A stretch of DNA of 64,000 nt from Sphingomonas jaspsi DSM 18422 (GTDB lineage: Bacteria; Pseudomonadota; Alphaproteobacteria; Sphingomonadales; Sphingomonadaceae), in NCBI RefSeq assembly GCF_000585415.1, contig NZ_KK073876.1, positions 136,810 through 200,809 on the forward strand. Reading direction: 5' to 3'. Positions 35,801 through 42,979 of the stretch are shown here, in pieces. Each line of letters opens with the position of its first letter. Position 1 is the stretch's first letter. The translations under genes and the position numbers were made by a program. The notes under the pieces are model-generated. The model was not told where the DNA came from. It saw only the letters and a program-made list of their open reading frames with translations, and did not search any database.

Positions 35801-37533
35801 CCCGACGCGGCGAGCACGCCGCTGAGGTTGGCGGCGTCGGCATCGTCGCCGATCCCGCCGGGATTGCCGCCCGGCAGGGCGTCATCGTCAAGCTGCGCGG
35901 TAGCGTTTTCGCCCGTTACCGGGAGCGCGTCGGCGATGGTGATGGTCAGCGTAGCCGACGCATTGTCGCCGTCGCCGTCGGTCAGCGTGTAGGTGAAGAC
36001 GTCCGACACGCCGCCCGGCGTGCCTTCGTTGCGGACATAGCTGTACGACCCGTCGGCCTTGATCGTCAGCACGCCATACTGGCCGTTGACCACAAGGTTG
36101 CCGCTGCCGTCGAAGCTGCTGTCGCTGCCGCCGGCGCCCGAAACGGCGCTGACGGTGGCGTTGTCGGCGCCGACATTGTCCTTGCCGTTGTCGCTGTCGC
36201 CGGCGTCGCCGGCCGATGCGTCGGTGATGACGTTGCCGGTCGCCGGACCGAACTGACCGGCCGCGATGCTGTCAGTATCGTTGACCGCGATCGGGGCGTC
36301 GTCGACGATGTTGACCTGAAGGGTCGCGGTCGCGGCATCGCCGTCGGGATCGGTGATCGTGACGACGAAATCGTCATGCGTCGAATTGCCCGACGTATTG
36401 TCGCCGAGGATGTAGTTGTAACCGATCGCGCCGGGCGCGATGCTGGTGATAACCATCGTGCCGAAGTCGCCAGAGATGACCTGGCCGACATTGGTGACGA
36501 GAACGCCGTTGATGGTGATCGAGCTGACGCCGTCGGGCGAATCGTACAGGATCGTGCCCGTCGTCGCTTCGCTGCCGTCGCTGTTGTTGCTGCCATTGCC
36601 GTCGGCTGCTTCGCCGGTCCCGGCCGGCTCGCCGCCGTTGCGGGTCGGAAGGCCGGCCTCACGGACTTCGTCAGTTGCATTGATCACCGGAATGCCATCG
36701 CCCGGATCGATCGAGATCGTCGGCTTGCGATCGGGCACGTCGACGCCCGGCTCGCGCACTTCCGGCGGCTTGTACTGCATTTCCGTCGGCGGGATTAGGT
36801 CGCCCAGCGGAACGCCCGGATCCAGCGGCGGAACCGGTACTTCGAAGTTGCCGCCCGACGACGGCGGCGGACCGCCACCTTCACCCGGACGCGGTTCCGA
36901 ATCGATCAGCAGCGTGGCGAGGTTGGTGGGGGGAACCTCGACGCCGCCCAGAACGAGCTGCGGAACGAACACGGCGCCGTCGACGATCACCATCTGGGTG
37001 CCGTCCGGCAGGTTGATGACCAGGTTGCGGCCGACGACCATGATGTCGCTCAGCTGCACGCCTTCCGGCAGCACGACGACGCCGTCGGGACCCGGGACGA
37101 CCTGCTGCGCATCGGCGCGGACCGCCTGCTGGGTCTTGCCGAATTCGATGATGAGGTCGGCGGTGTCCACGCGGCCATGCGCGTCCGCGAGCGTGTAGGT
37201 GAAGACGTCCTTTGAATTTTCGGGAACGTTGGCCTTCGGGACGTAGCGATAGTTGCCGTCGGCATCGATGGTCAGCTGGCCATGTTCGCCCGCGACCTGA
37301 AGCTTGCCGCCCGAAAGCGTGCTGTCGGTGCCGCCCGCGCCCGCGATCTTAGTGATGTGGGCGCCGTCCGCCATGTCCGAGCTCATCGGCCCGAACCGCG
37401 TGCCTTCGCCGCTGATGACGTTGCCGACCGCCGGATCGCGGCTGCCCGCCGTCAGCTGGTCGTTATCGTCCCGCGCGTCCGGAGCCTGCCCCTGCGCGAT
37501 GCCGCCTGCCTGCGAATTGTCTTCGTACCGCAT
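26863..37533 (-). CDS. Giant repeat-rich type I-secreted adhesin (LapA-like)
   Basis: About 3,556 residues, strongly acidic and rich in Gly, Asp and Thr, expected at the cell surface. From the N-terminus: no Sec signal; a ~330-residue leader region with one VCBS-like unit and a Gly/Pro linker; a second VCBS-like unit; a repeat of family B; six family A units of ~187 residues (VDESLPSG...DDGPT); a third VCBS-like unit; a further series of family B units of ~138 residues (LDDDALAGGN) with one divergent insert; two unrelated modules; calcium-binding loops LDLNGDGV, RDANGNGTVD and DANSNGTVD at about 3150-3245; then a ~300-residue C-terminus. No canonical RTX nonapeptides were seen. I saw only one Cys (GGNLCVV). 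Start 37533 has AGGTGGG 6 bp upstream; an ATG 12 bp earlier lacks a site. Confidence 0.9.
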   Translation of the reverse strand: MRYEDNSQAGGIAQGQAPDARDDNDQLTAGSRDPAVGNVISGEGTRFGPMSSDMADGAHITKIAGAGGTDSTLSGGKLQVAGEHGQLTIDADGNYRYVPKANVPENSKDVFTYTLADAHGRVDTADLIIEFGKTQQAVRADAQQVVPGPDGVVVLPEGVQLSDIMVVGRNLVINLPDGTQMVIVDGAVFVPQLVLGGVEVPPTNLATLLIDSEPRPGEGGGPPPSSGGNFEVPVPPLDPGVPLGDLIPPTEMQYKPPEVREPGVDVPDRKPTISIDPGDGIPVINATDEVREAGLPTRNGGEPAGTGEAADGNGSNNSDGSEATTGTILYDSPDGVSSITINGVLVTNVGQVISGDFGTMVITSIAPGAIGYNYILGDNTSGNSTHDDFVVTITDPDGDAATATLQVNIVDDAPIAVNDTDSIAAGQFGPATGNVITDASAGDAGDSDNGKDNVGADNATVSAVSGAGGSDSSFDGSGNLVVNGQYGVLTIKADGSYSYVRNEGTPGGVSDVFTYTLTDGDGDNASATLTITIADALPVTGENATAQLDDDALPGGNPGGIGDDADAANLSGVLAASGGDGALTYAFQTGGAPSGFSYQLQANGDLWVLQGATHVLTVTLNTATGAYTVIQVATIDHAAGSDENNVDFNITYKVTDVDGDSASGTLHVNVDDDTPTIDPVLNREAAIVVDESGPSAAAAIATPGVTKGDDPNVAGSGAIGHSSSGTAIVDLNASFGADGPAAGGGIAYALNVTNATSGLTLTDGSPITLVELGNGVVVGVVQGGTFDGQAAFAISIDPVTGVVSVEQYLSLDHPVNPDPNDPLGLGEGTLAVVGTATDGDGDTVSTGDIDISNLITFRDDGPSVDPSLNANSTVTVDESLPSGTPAIDTGAIVKGDDPDLAGGLAIGQANSGTAIVTPNAAFGADGPAAGGGISYALTITSTNPGLTLTDGTPISLQLVNGVIVGVVQGGAFDGQAAFAIAIDPSTGVVSVEQYLSLDHPVNPDPNDALHIIEGAVGVTVTATDGDGDPVTSGAVDIGGQITFLDDGPTVDPAVNANATVTVDESLPSGVPGIDTGAIVKGDDPDLAGGLALGQANSGSAIVNANAVFGADGAADKGSLSYSLSITNANSGLTLTDGTPIQLQLVNGVIVGVVQGGTFDGQAAFAIAINSSTGVVTVEQYLSLDHPLNPNPNDPLGLGDNTIAVSVTATDGDGDSVTSGAVDISHQITFLDDGPTIDPTVNQRATVTVDESLPSGTPAINTGAIVKGDDPDLAGGLALGQANSGTAIVNANAMFGADGAAAGGGIGYALTITNASSGLTLTDGTPIQLQLVGGVIVGVVQGGTFDGQAAFAIAINPTTGVVSVEQYLSLDHPVNPNPNDPLGLGEGTVGVIVTATDGDGDAVTSGAVDISGQITFLDDGPTIDPVLHANATVTVDESLPSGTPAIDTGAIVKGDDPDLAGGTAIGQANSGVAVVDANAVFGADGAAAGGGLSYALTITSANPGLTLTDGTPIQLQLVNGVIVGVVQGGTFNGQAAFAIAINPTTGVVTVEQYLSLDHPVNPDPNDALHIIQGAVGVTVTATDGDGDAVTSGAIDISGQITFLDDGPTVNPTVNANATVTVDESLPSGTPGINTGAIVKGDDPDLSGGLAIGQANSGSAIVNPNAVFGADGPALQGSISYALSIINANSGLTLTDGTPIQLQLVGGVIVGVVQGGTFNGQAAFAIAINSGTGVVTVEQYLSLDHPINPNPNDPLSFGSNIIGVTVTATDGDGDPVTSGAVDIGGQITFLDDGPLAKNDTDITDPLTDQASGNVITGSGTNEGTANADVPGADGFGAVSGLSGYNGSTDTNPAGGFDVNGQYGTLHMNADGSYTYTRTSGPGGATDSFVYSYVDGDGDPASATLTITIADSTPNLPDPAPVLLDDDALSGGNAGGTGDDPDAQGLPGQLVGTGGDGALTYSFSGLNTLPSGFTVNVVNATTVQVLQGGTVVLTVTLNQTTGAFNVVQNHAIDHPAGSDENNLVFSIGVKVTDLDGDTDPATITINVDDDTPTVSSNGTVQLDDDALAGGNAGGTGDDANSVNATGTLAHSYGADGAGSIAYSTTGAPAGFSYSLQPNGDLWVMQGATHVLTLTVNSTTGAYTVTQVAPIDHPTGNAENNVSFAISYVVTDHDGDTATGSITVNVDDDTPTATATQLTGTVDEDGLPGGIPGGTGDVPGESTTASGNVSSLFSAGADTPLVYQLVNASSLTALGLTSGGVALTYQIGVNLGVYTLTASAGATTVFTLTLDSTTGGYLFTLSAPLDHASGLNENDIVINLSSIIQASDHDGDTVAAGASALVITVDDDTPTVASNGTVQLDDDALAGGNANGTGDDANSVNASGTLAHSYGADGAGSTAYLTTGAPAGFSYSLQPNGDLWVMQGAVHVLTLTVNSTTGAYTVTQVAPIDHPAGSDENNVSFAISYVVTDRDGDTATGSLLVNVDDDTPTVSSNGTVQLDDDALGGGNAGGTGDDANSVNASGTLAHSYGADGAGSVAYATTGAPAGFSYSLQPNGDLWVMQGATHVLTLTVNGTTGAYTVTQVAPIDHPAGGDENNVSFAISYVVTDHDGDTATGSLLVNVDDDTPTAAINLTGSAVAVDETAGLQGDANDVAGPLAVFNGVANKGVDVWMAYQYASNASAVVNSTGSSYGADGAGTTAFSLAIASDGVSSGLQTTDGFNIVLHVEGGLVVGRVVGGADDGKAAFAVSIDSTGHISMVEYLSIKHTNTGSNDESSSITNTAIQAVVTVTDHDGDSASQSINIGSQIQFQDDGPTLGVVQSQQTDNNPATTPAIGTLHFSPGSDGPGSLMTITANNTGLKSGGHALVTNQVGNVLTAYQDVNNNGTYEAGTDNVAVYTVTVNPTAGGSGQYVFDLITPLDPTVTDVPIGGSSSFGAGPTTYQVLTGGGGNLCVVSGYTTGAGFNEASWLATGNAGANLTTAGVNGSTAGWGVDNNNFEGTNEFFNWDFGPQALDDPDGAGAFVPPANPGLPNISYAVYDFINYGAGDDITYVVHFTDGTFASGHIPTSVFDGSSSAAATNWTYSAPAGKFIADIEMYSSGAAPGKVDLVSVGVTSSTLNVTPSFTVALTDGDGDPTAAGAFSVHIATGLVPFAPAAPVVLDLNGDGVHFLSQDAGVHYDYGNGLVSTAWAAADDGILVRDANGNGTVDGASEFVFGHDGLTDLQALNASYGATLDAGDADYAKFGVWQDANSNGTVDAGEYRSLAEAGITAVSLVSNGVSYSTADGDVQVAGTGTYTNADGSTGSLADASFSVSAATTEQQRLAGNDNSLALAAAVAAAGLAVLPAAAQGIEHADASANLAIDTAMSGLHNQVVGRESVSDDIVGNPIDLSIGHQSAIGSTSLSSSFAADVQSLSHGDLSGSHASLIGTVESLLADSGPAFTADFAAAAQAAPTIAMPSVEALQAVGLGNNANVPGPVSAILADALGHGGAPTVDSLLAGIPAAGGSHAESGALDAASLSAGPVQGWDMGAQTAFMLQSDMMMKVSALALHHDAVPPTVHG
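29671..31800 (-). repeat. Tandem family B repeats of the adhesin (~414 bp units)
   Basis: Four units of about 412-416 bp coding for ~138-residue modules that begin LDDDALxGGNxxGTGDD and end VTDxDGDTATGS-x-VNVDDDTPT. Boundaries fall near 29671, 30087, 30975, 31388 and 31800; a different 475-bp module occupies 30500-30975. DNA identity between units is very high over stretches such as those near 29885, 30300 and 31195. A fifth, more diverged copy is at about 35516-35930. Confidence 0.8.
32160..35510 (-). repeat. Tandem family A repeats of the adhesin (~560 bp units)
   Basis: Six consecutive units of about 554-561 bp with boundaries near 32159, 32719, 33280, 33834, 34391, 34950 and 35510, each coding for a ~187-residue module of the DUF5801 type. 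Shared marks are TVTVDESLPSG, IVKGDDPDLAGG, GVVQGGTFDGQAAFAIAI, VEQYLSLDHPVNP and TATDGDGD. The unit at 34950-35510 is the most diverged; the other five are close copies at DNA level. Confidence 0.85.
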
Positions 37534-38140
37534 TTCCCACCTCATGCTTCACGAAACAGCGGCCGCGCCGCGATTTCATCCATGTCGGGGGGACGATCCG
37601 GTTAACCGGGAAAAAGGATCGATTGGTTAATTTCCCGGAACGCCCCCGCGCTCGTGAAGCAAGACAAACAACGCAATTGGGAATTTTTCAAGTCTGGCAG
37701 GATTTTACCTCCGTTTTGAAGAGTTTTCCTTACACTATATCTTAGAATACATTGGTTAACGTCCAGCCTGAATATCAGTATAGATTTGCCTAGACTATAA
37801 TTTAGCCGACGTCTCATTAGCATTACATCGACATATTGCAGACAATACGTGCATAATTGAATTTGAATAGATTCACCGAATTGGCTCGAATTTAACCTCT
37901 GTTAATTTAATTAGCCGAGTTACCAAAAGGTTAACGAAGGGTAAATTTGGGTCGCGCCCGAATTCATCGCGGATTCCGGTGGTCCGGATGCCTGTGGAAA
38001 AAAATCCGCTCAGCTCGTCCCACTTTGGGAATCTTGGCCCCGGATCGACGCGCGACTCGGCCGCGACTCGCAGCGGCGCGCAATCGGACGTGAAACTTGC
38101 CGCCAGCCGCGCTAGCGTGTCGCCACCAAGGGGAGGTCGG
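37534..38140. other. Long AT-rich upstream region of the adhesin operon
   Basis: A 607-bp gap between divergent genes, strikingly AT-rich from about 37680 to 37950. A 12-bp perfect palindrome CCGGTTAACCGG lies at 37598-37609, 65 bp before the adhesin start. GGTTAA/TTAACC words recur at about 37602, 37625, 37754, 37892 and 37929; these resemble CtrA half-sites of alphaproteobacteria, although no perfect TTAA-N7-TTAA pair was found. The right end carries GGGGAGG, the ribosome site for the gene at 38141. No coding frame is credible here. Confidence 0.5.
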
Positions 38141-40441
38141 ATGAGAATTGCCTGCATCGGCGCAGGGCCTGCGGGGCTCTATTTCGCCATCTCGATGAAG
38201 CTGCGATGCCCCTCGCACGAGATCGTGGTGTTCGAGCGCAACGCGGAGGGCGTTACCTTTGGCTGGGGCGTGGTTTTCTCCGACCAGACGGTCGAGAACC
38301 TGATGGCCAACGACTTGGTATCCGGCCGCATCATTGCCGAAGAGTTTGCGCATTGGGACGATATCGACGTCCACATTCATGGCCAGACCGTTACCTCGCG
38401 CGGTCACGGCTTCATCGGGATCGGTCGCAAGCGGCTGCTCGAAATCCTGACCGCGCGTGCCCGTGAGCTGGGCGTCGAAATCAGGTTCGGAGAAGATTGC
38501 TCGCCTGCCCCCGAAGCCTGGGATGCGTTCGACTTGGTCATCGCTGCCGACGGCATCAACAGCCGTATCCGCGATGCCCATGCCGACCACTTCGGGGTCG
38601 ATATCCAGGAGCGGGCGAACCGTTTCGTCTGGCTGGGCACGCCAAAGACGTTCGACGCGTTCACCTTCGCGTTCGAGAAGACGGAAGCCGGGTGGATCTG
38701 GGCCCACGCCTACCGCTTTGCCGACGACTGCTCGACCTTCATCGTCGAATGCAGCGAAGAGACCTGGATGAAGGCCGGCTTCGACCGCATGAGCCAGGCC
38801 GAAACCATATCCGCGTGCGAGCGAATTTTCGCCCGCTACCTCGACGGCCAGCCGTTGATCAGCAACGCTGCCCACCTTCGCGGATCGGCCGCATGGCTGA
38901 AGTTCCGGCGCATCATTTGCCAGCGCTGGGACTATGGGAAGTTCATCCTGCTTGGGGATGCCGCGCACACGGCGCATTTTTCGATCGGGTCGGGGACCAA
39001 GCTGGCGCTGGAAGACGCCATCAAACTGGCCGAAGTGCTCAGCCGCCCGGGCCTTGATCGTGCCGCCGCGCTTGGCGAGTATCAGGCCGAACGCAACCTT
39101 GAAGTGCTCAAGCTGCAGAACAGTGCGCGCAATTCCACCGAGTGGTTCGAAACGGTCGATCGCTACCTTGATTTCGAGCCTTGGCAGTTCGCTTATTCGC
39201 TGATGACCCGGTCACAGCGTATCGCACACGAAAATCTGCGCGAACGCGACGCCGATTGGCTCGCCCAGACCGAGGCGGCCTTCTGGCAGCGCGCAATCGG
39301 CGAGGCCCGGAACGCCTGGCCGATGTTCGCCCCGCTGACGTTGCGCGACATGGAAGTCGCCAACCGGATCGTCGTGTCACCGATGGCAACCTATTCGGCG
39401 ATCGACGGCACGCCCGGCGACTTCCACCTCGTCCATTACGGTGCGCGGGCGCAAGGCGGCGCCGGGCTGCTGTTCACCGAGATGACCTGCGTATCCCCGC
39501 ATGGACGGATCACGCCCGGCTGCACGGGGATGTATGCACCCGAACACGTAACGGGCTGGAGGCGGATCACGGATTTCGTTCACCGCTACAGCAAGGCAAA
39601 CATCTGCCTGCAGCTCGGCCATTCGGGCGGCAAGGGATCGACCCAGCTGGGCTGGCAGCAGATGGACGCACCGCTGCCCGACGGCAACTGGCCCCTTATC
39701 GCCGCGTCGGACGTCGCCTGGAGTGCCGCCAACCAGCACCCCCGGCCGATGACCCGCAACGACATGGACGTGGTCCGCGACCAATTCGTGGCGTCGGTCC
39801 GCATGGCCATCGAGGCGGGCTTCGACATGATCGAACTGCACGCCGCACACGGTTACCTGTTGTCGAGCTTTATCACGCCCAAGCAGAACCGGCGAACCGA
39901 TGAATATGGCGGCAGCCTCGAGAACCGCCTTCGTTTCCCGCTGGAGGTGTTCTCGGCGATGCGCGCGGCATGGCCCGCGGATCGGCCCATGTCGGTTCGC
40001 ATTTCGGCGACCGACTGGGCGGGTGACGAGGGCATCACGCCAGCCGACGCCGTCCTGATAGCAGAGGTCTTCGCGCGCGCGGGCGCGGACTTGATCGATG
40101 TGTCGGCCGGGCAGACCTGGGCGGAGGCCCAGCCCACCTACGGCCGCCTGTTCCAGACCCCCTTCAGCGACAAGATCCGCAACGAGGCCAACCTCAAGAC
40201 GATGGCGGTCGGCAACATCACCGAGCCTGACCAGGTCAACGCCATCCTGACCGCCGGCCGCGCTGACCTGGTTGCCTTGGGGCGGCCGCACCTCATCGAC
40301 CCGATGTGGACGCTGCGCGCAGCGGCGCAAGCACAATATCGCGGCCAATATGTGCCGCCACCCTATCTCAACGGCATGGCCCAGCTAGCGCGACTGTTCG
40401 AACGCGAAGCGGAAATGAAGGCAGCCGACCTGCGCGCCTAG
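38141..40441 (+). CDS. Fused FAD monooxygenase / old-yellow-enzyme reductase, 2-aminobenzoyl-CoA monooxygenase/reductase type
   Basis: A 766-residue two-domain flavoenzyme. Residues 1-395 are a salicylate-hydroxylase-type FAD monooxygenase: [12 protein letters not shown] (dinucleotide fold), [12 protein letters not shown] and [15 protein letters not shown]. Residues from ~396 are an NADH:flavin oxidoreductase barrel: [51 protein letters not shown]. This fusion matches 2-aminobenzoyl-CoA monooxygenase/reductase and fused salicylyl-CoA 5-hydroxylases, which act on aromatic CoA thioesters. No CoA ligase, thioesterase or ring-cleavage gene is beside it, so the pathway is unclear. GGGGAGG precedes the ATG. 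It ends in a CTAG shared with the GH3 gene. Confidence 0.85.
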   Translation: MRIACIGAGPAGLYFAISMKLRCPSHEIVVFERNAEGVTFGWGVVFSDQTVENLMANDLVSGRIIAEEFAHWDDIDVHIHGQTVTSRGHGFIGIGRKRLLEILTARARELGVEIRFGEDCSPAPEAWDAFDLVIAADGINSRIRDAHADHFGVDIQERANRFVWLGTPKTFDAFTFAFEKTEAGWIWAHAYRFADDCSTFIVECSEETWMKAGFDRMSQAETISACERIFARYLDGQPLISNAAHLRGSAAWLKFRRIICQRWDYGKFILLGDAAHTAHFSIGSGTKLALEDAIKLAEVLSRPGLDRAAALGEYQAERNLEVLKLQNSARNSTEWFETVDRYLDFEPWQFAYSLMTRSQRIAHENLRERDADWLAQTEAAFWQRAIGEARNAWPMFAPLTLRDMEVANRIVVSPMATYSAIDGTPGDFHLVHYGARAQGGAGLLFTEMTCVSPHGRITPGCTGMYAPEHVTGWRRITDFVHRYSKANICLQLGHSGGKGSTQLGWQQMDAPLPDGNWPLIAASDVAWSAANQHPRPMTRNDMDVVRDQFVASVRMAIEAGFDMIELHAAHGYLLSSFITPKQNRRTDEYGGSLENRLRFPLEVFSAMRAAWPADRPMSVRISATDWAGDEGITPADAVLIAEVFARAGADLIDVSAGQTWAEAQPTYGRLFQTPFSDKIRNEANLKTMAVGNITEPDQVNAILTAGRADLVALGRPHLIDPMWTLRAAAQAQYRGQYVPPPYLNGMAQLARLFEREAEMKAADLRA

Positions 40442-42918
40442 CGCGGCGGACAATCCAGCGGCTCGCCGACGGCCTCGATCGTCGCGCTGCGGACCGCGAA
40501 GGCCGTCCCGGATTCTGCTTCGATCTTGAGCGGAGTATCGACCGCGGTCACCGCCGCACCGGCATCGGCGAAGCAGCGCAGCGGCACCTTGACCGTCGCC
40601 AGCTTGCCCGCGGGCAGCCGGCGAAGGGCGTCGAGAAGGTTGAACGTCGCCGACCCGAACGAAATCTTGAGGGGCCCATTGCCGACGGACTGCGGCACAA
40701 GGTCCAGCCTGAGCGCAAACGCATTGTTGAGCTGGCGCGTGAAGTCGGCGGGCTTGCCGTTGATCACGACGGCCGCCGGCCCTGTCCAGGTAAACAAGCG
40801 TCCGTCTTCCTGGGCCGAGACGTCGACCGGCTTCATCGCGACCCGTCCGCCAAGGCTGGTACCAGTGGCGGAGGACACGATCGCACCCCCCGCTTGATCA
40901 GCCAGCGTAAGCGCCCACGGGCCCGCAGCACGGCCCGCGGCGATCAGGCGGTTGGTGTCGACGGTTGCGGCAACGTCGACGCCCGGGTCTTCAGACAGCG
41001 TACCGACCGATCCGGGCTTGGCGTAGCTGAGGCCATAGCCGCGTTCGAACAGCGGCTTGGAGACTGGCGAACGCGCATCGGCCGGCCATGCGAACGGCAG
41101 CCGGCCGGTAAAGTCGCGCTTCGTTGTCCCGCCGCGACGGGCAACCAGCACATCGGCGACGCCGGCACCTTGCGTGCCCGGCAACCAGGCGGCGACGAAG
41201 GCATCGGATGCGTTGATTTCGGGACTGGCGAACAGCGGGCGTCCCGACAGGAACAGCGTCACGACCGGGATGCCCGCGGCCTTGAGCTTGCGGATCATCG
41301 CCAGGTTGGTCGCGCCTTCGGGCTGGAAATCCAGCGTCGGCACGTCGCCGAGAAATTCGGCATAGGGCTTTTCTCCGATCACCACGACGGCCACATCGGG
41401 CTTGTCGGTGAAGCTGCCATCGGCCGATAGCGCGGCCTTGCCGCCGGCATCGGCGACCGCGGACGACAGCGCGGCGAAGATAGTCTGGCCATTGGGGAAA
41501 TCGCCATTGGTGACGTCGGTGCCCTGCCAACTGATCGTCCAGCCGCCGGCCTGCATCGCCATATTGTCGGCGCCCGCCCCTGCCACCAGCACGCGCGCGC
41601 CCGGTTTGATCGGCAGCACCGAGCCTTGGTTCTTCAGCAGGACGAGCGACTTGGCGACCGCTTCGCGCGCGACCGCCAAATGCTGCGCCGCGCCGACTTG
41701 CGTGGGATCGAAGCGCGCAACCGGCGACCGGCCGAGCAGGCCCAGCTTCGCCTTGACGCGGAGGATGCGGCGCACGGCATCGTCCAGCCGCGCGGTAGGG
41801 ATCGATCCCGCCTTCGCTTCGCGCACCAGGCTTTCGTAAAGTCCCTTCCAGCTATCGGGCGCCATGTAGAGGTCGAGGCCGGCAAGCAGCGCGTCCTTGC
41901 AGTCCGTGACGGTGCAACCCGGGATCTGGCCGTGACCGTTCCAATCGCCGACGATGAGGCCGTTGAAGCCCATGCGGCCTTTCAGCACATCGGTCAGCAA
42001 CGTCCTGTTGCCGTGGTTCTTGACCCCGTTCCAGCTTGAAAAGCTGGCCATCACGGTCAGCGCGCCCGCATTGATCGCGGCCGGATAGCCTTGAGCATGC
42101 TTGGCGACGAGTTCGGCCTCACCGATCTTGGCGTCGCCTTGGTCCTTGCCCTGATCGGTGCCGCCGTCGGCGAGGAAATGCTTGGCTGTCGCCGCGACAT
42201 GGTGGGGCGCCAGCCTCTTGCCCGGCACCAGGTTCCCCTGGAGTCCTCGCGTCATCGCGTCGCCATAGGCCGCGACCAGCTTGGGATCCGACGAATAGCC
42301 TTCGTAGCTGCGCCCCCAGCGAAGGTCCTGCGGGACGGCCAGCGTCGGCGCGAAGGTCCATTCGATGCCGCTGCCCGCGACTTCTGCCGCCGTCGCTTCG
42401 CCGATGCGCCGGATCAGCGCCGGATCATGCGCCGCGCCAAGGCCGATGTTGTGCGGGAAGATGGTGGCGCCCGGCAGGTTGCTGTGGCCATGCACCGCGT
42501 CGACGCCGAACAGGATTGGAATTTCCGCGCCTGCACCGCCCGGCTTGACCGAAGCAGCCCGAAACTCGCTGACCAGCCGGTGCCAGTCCGCAGCGCTCGA
42601 CCGTTCGTTGCCATAGGGTCCGCTGTTGCCGCCGGCCAGGATCGACCCAAGCGGATAGGTGGCGAGATCGGCGGGCGTGATCGTGCTGATATCGGCCTGG
42701 ATCAACTGGCCGACCTTCTGCTCCACCGTCATGTTCGAGAGCATCCGGTCGATGCGGCGTTCGGTCGCCGGATCGGTCAGCGCCTTCGGGCTATGCGCCG
42801 CGGGCCATTTCTTGGGATGGGCGACGGCATCGGCACCTTGCTGCGCATGACCCGTCACAGGACTGAGCGCGGTCGCGACCAACAACGACAGGCCCACGGC
42901 CCGACCCAGCTTGCCCAT
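40438..42918 (-). CDS. Exported GH3 family beta-glucosidase / exo-beta-glucanase
   Basis: An 826-residue glycoside hydrolase with signal peptide [20 protein letters not shown]...GHAQ. The GH3 barrel shows [37 protein letters not shown] and the nucleophile Asp near residue 324 in [11 protein letters not shown]. The second alpha/beta domain starts near residue 420, and a C-terminal beta domain follows from about 660. Length and layout match exo-1,3/1,4-beta-glucanases. It should release glucose from beta-glucan oligomers in the periplasm. A LacI-type operator lies 17 bp before its start, and it is the last gene of the glycan-utilisation locus. Confidence 0.92.
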   Translation of the reverse strand: MGKLGRAVGLSLLVATALSPVTGHAQQGADAVAHPKKWPAAHSPKALTDPATERRIDRMLSNMTVEQKVGQLIQADISTITPADLATYPLGSILAGGNSGPYGNERSSAADWHRLVSEFRAASVKPGGAGAEIPILFGVDAVHGHSNLPGATIFPHNIGLGAAHDPALIRRIGEATAAEVAGSGIEWTFAPTLAVPQDLRWGRSYEGYSSDPKLVAAYGDAMTRGLQGNLVPGKRLAPHHVAATAKHFLADGGTDQGKDQGDAKIGEAELVAKHAQGYPAAINAGALTVMASFSSWNGVKNHGNRTLLTDVLKGRMGFNGLIVGDWNGHGQIPGCTVTDCKDALLAGLDLYMAPDSWKGLYESLVREAKAGSIPTARLDDAVRRILRVKAKLGLLGRSPVARFDPTQVGAAQHLAVAREAVAKSLVLLKNQGSVLPIKPGARVLVAGAGADNMAMQAGGWTISWQGTDVTNGDFPNGQTIFAALSSAVADAGGKAALSADGSFTDKPDVAVVVIGEKPYAEFLGDVPTLDFQPEGATNLAMIRKLKAAGIPVVTLFLSGRPLFASPEINASDAFVAAWLPGTQGAGVADVLVARRGGTTKRDFTGRLPFAWPADARSPVSKPLFERGYGLSYAKPGSVGTLSEDPGVDVAATVDTNRLIAAGRAAGPWALTLADQAGGAIVSSATGTSLGGRVAMKPVDVSAQEDGRLFTWTGPAAVVINGKPADFTRQLNNAFALRLDLVPQSVGNGPLKISFGSATFNLLDALRRLPAGKLATVKVPLRCFADAGAAVTAVDTPLKIEAESGTAFAVRSATIEAVGEPLDCPPR

Positions 42919-42934
42919 ACTCGCATCCTCACCA

Positions 42935-42950
42935 TTGTTAACGTTATCAA
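42935..42950. promoter_or_regulatory. Putative LacI-family operator before the GH3 gene
   Basis: The 16-bp near-palindrome TTGTTAACGTTATCAA has 7 of 8 matching half-site positions and the central AACGTT common to LacI-family operators. It lies between the MFS stop and the GH3 start, close to where RNA polymerase would bind. A second site with the same core precedes the TonB receptor. Confidence 0.6.
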
Positions 42951-42979
42951 TTGCACTTTGCCTGCAGCGGCGCACTTGA

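Noticed and set aside
26689..36798. Very long open frames on the plus strand opposite the adhesin gene (871, 1229 and 933 codons)
   Set aside because: They mirror the codon bias and repeats of the adhesin gene; the products are Arg/Asp-rich repeats with no domain, and no ribosome sites precede them.
37892..37910. TTAACCTCTGTTAA as a full CtrA box
   Set aside because: Spacing between the TTAA halves is 6 instead of 7, so it is kept only as a possible half-site.
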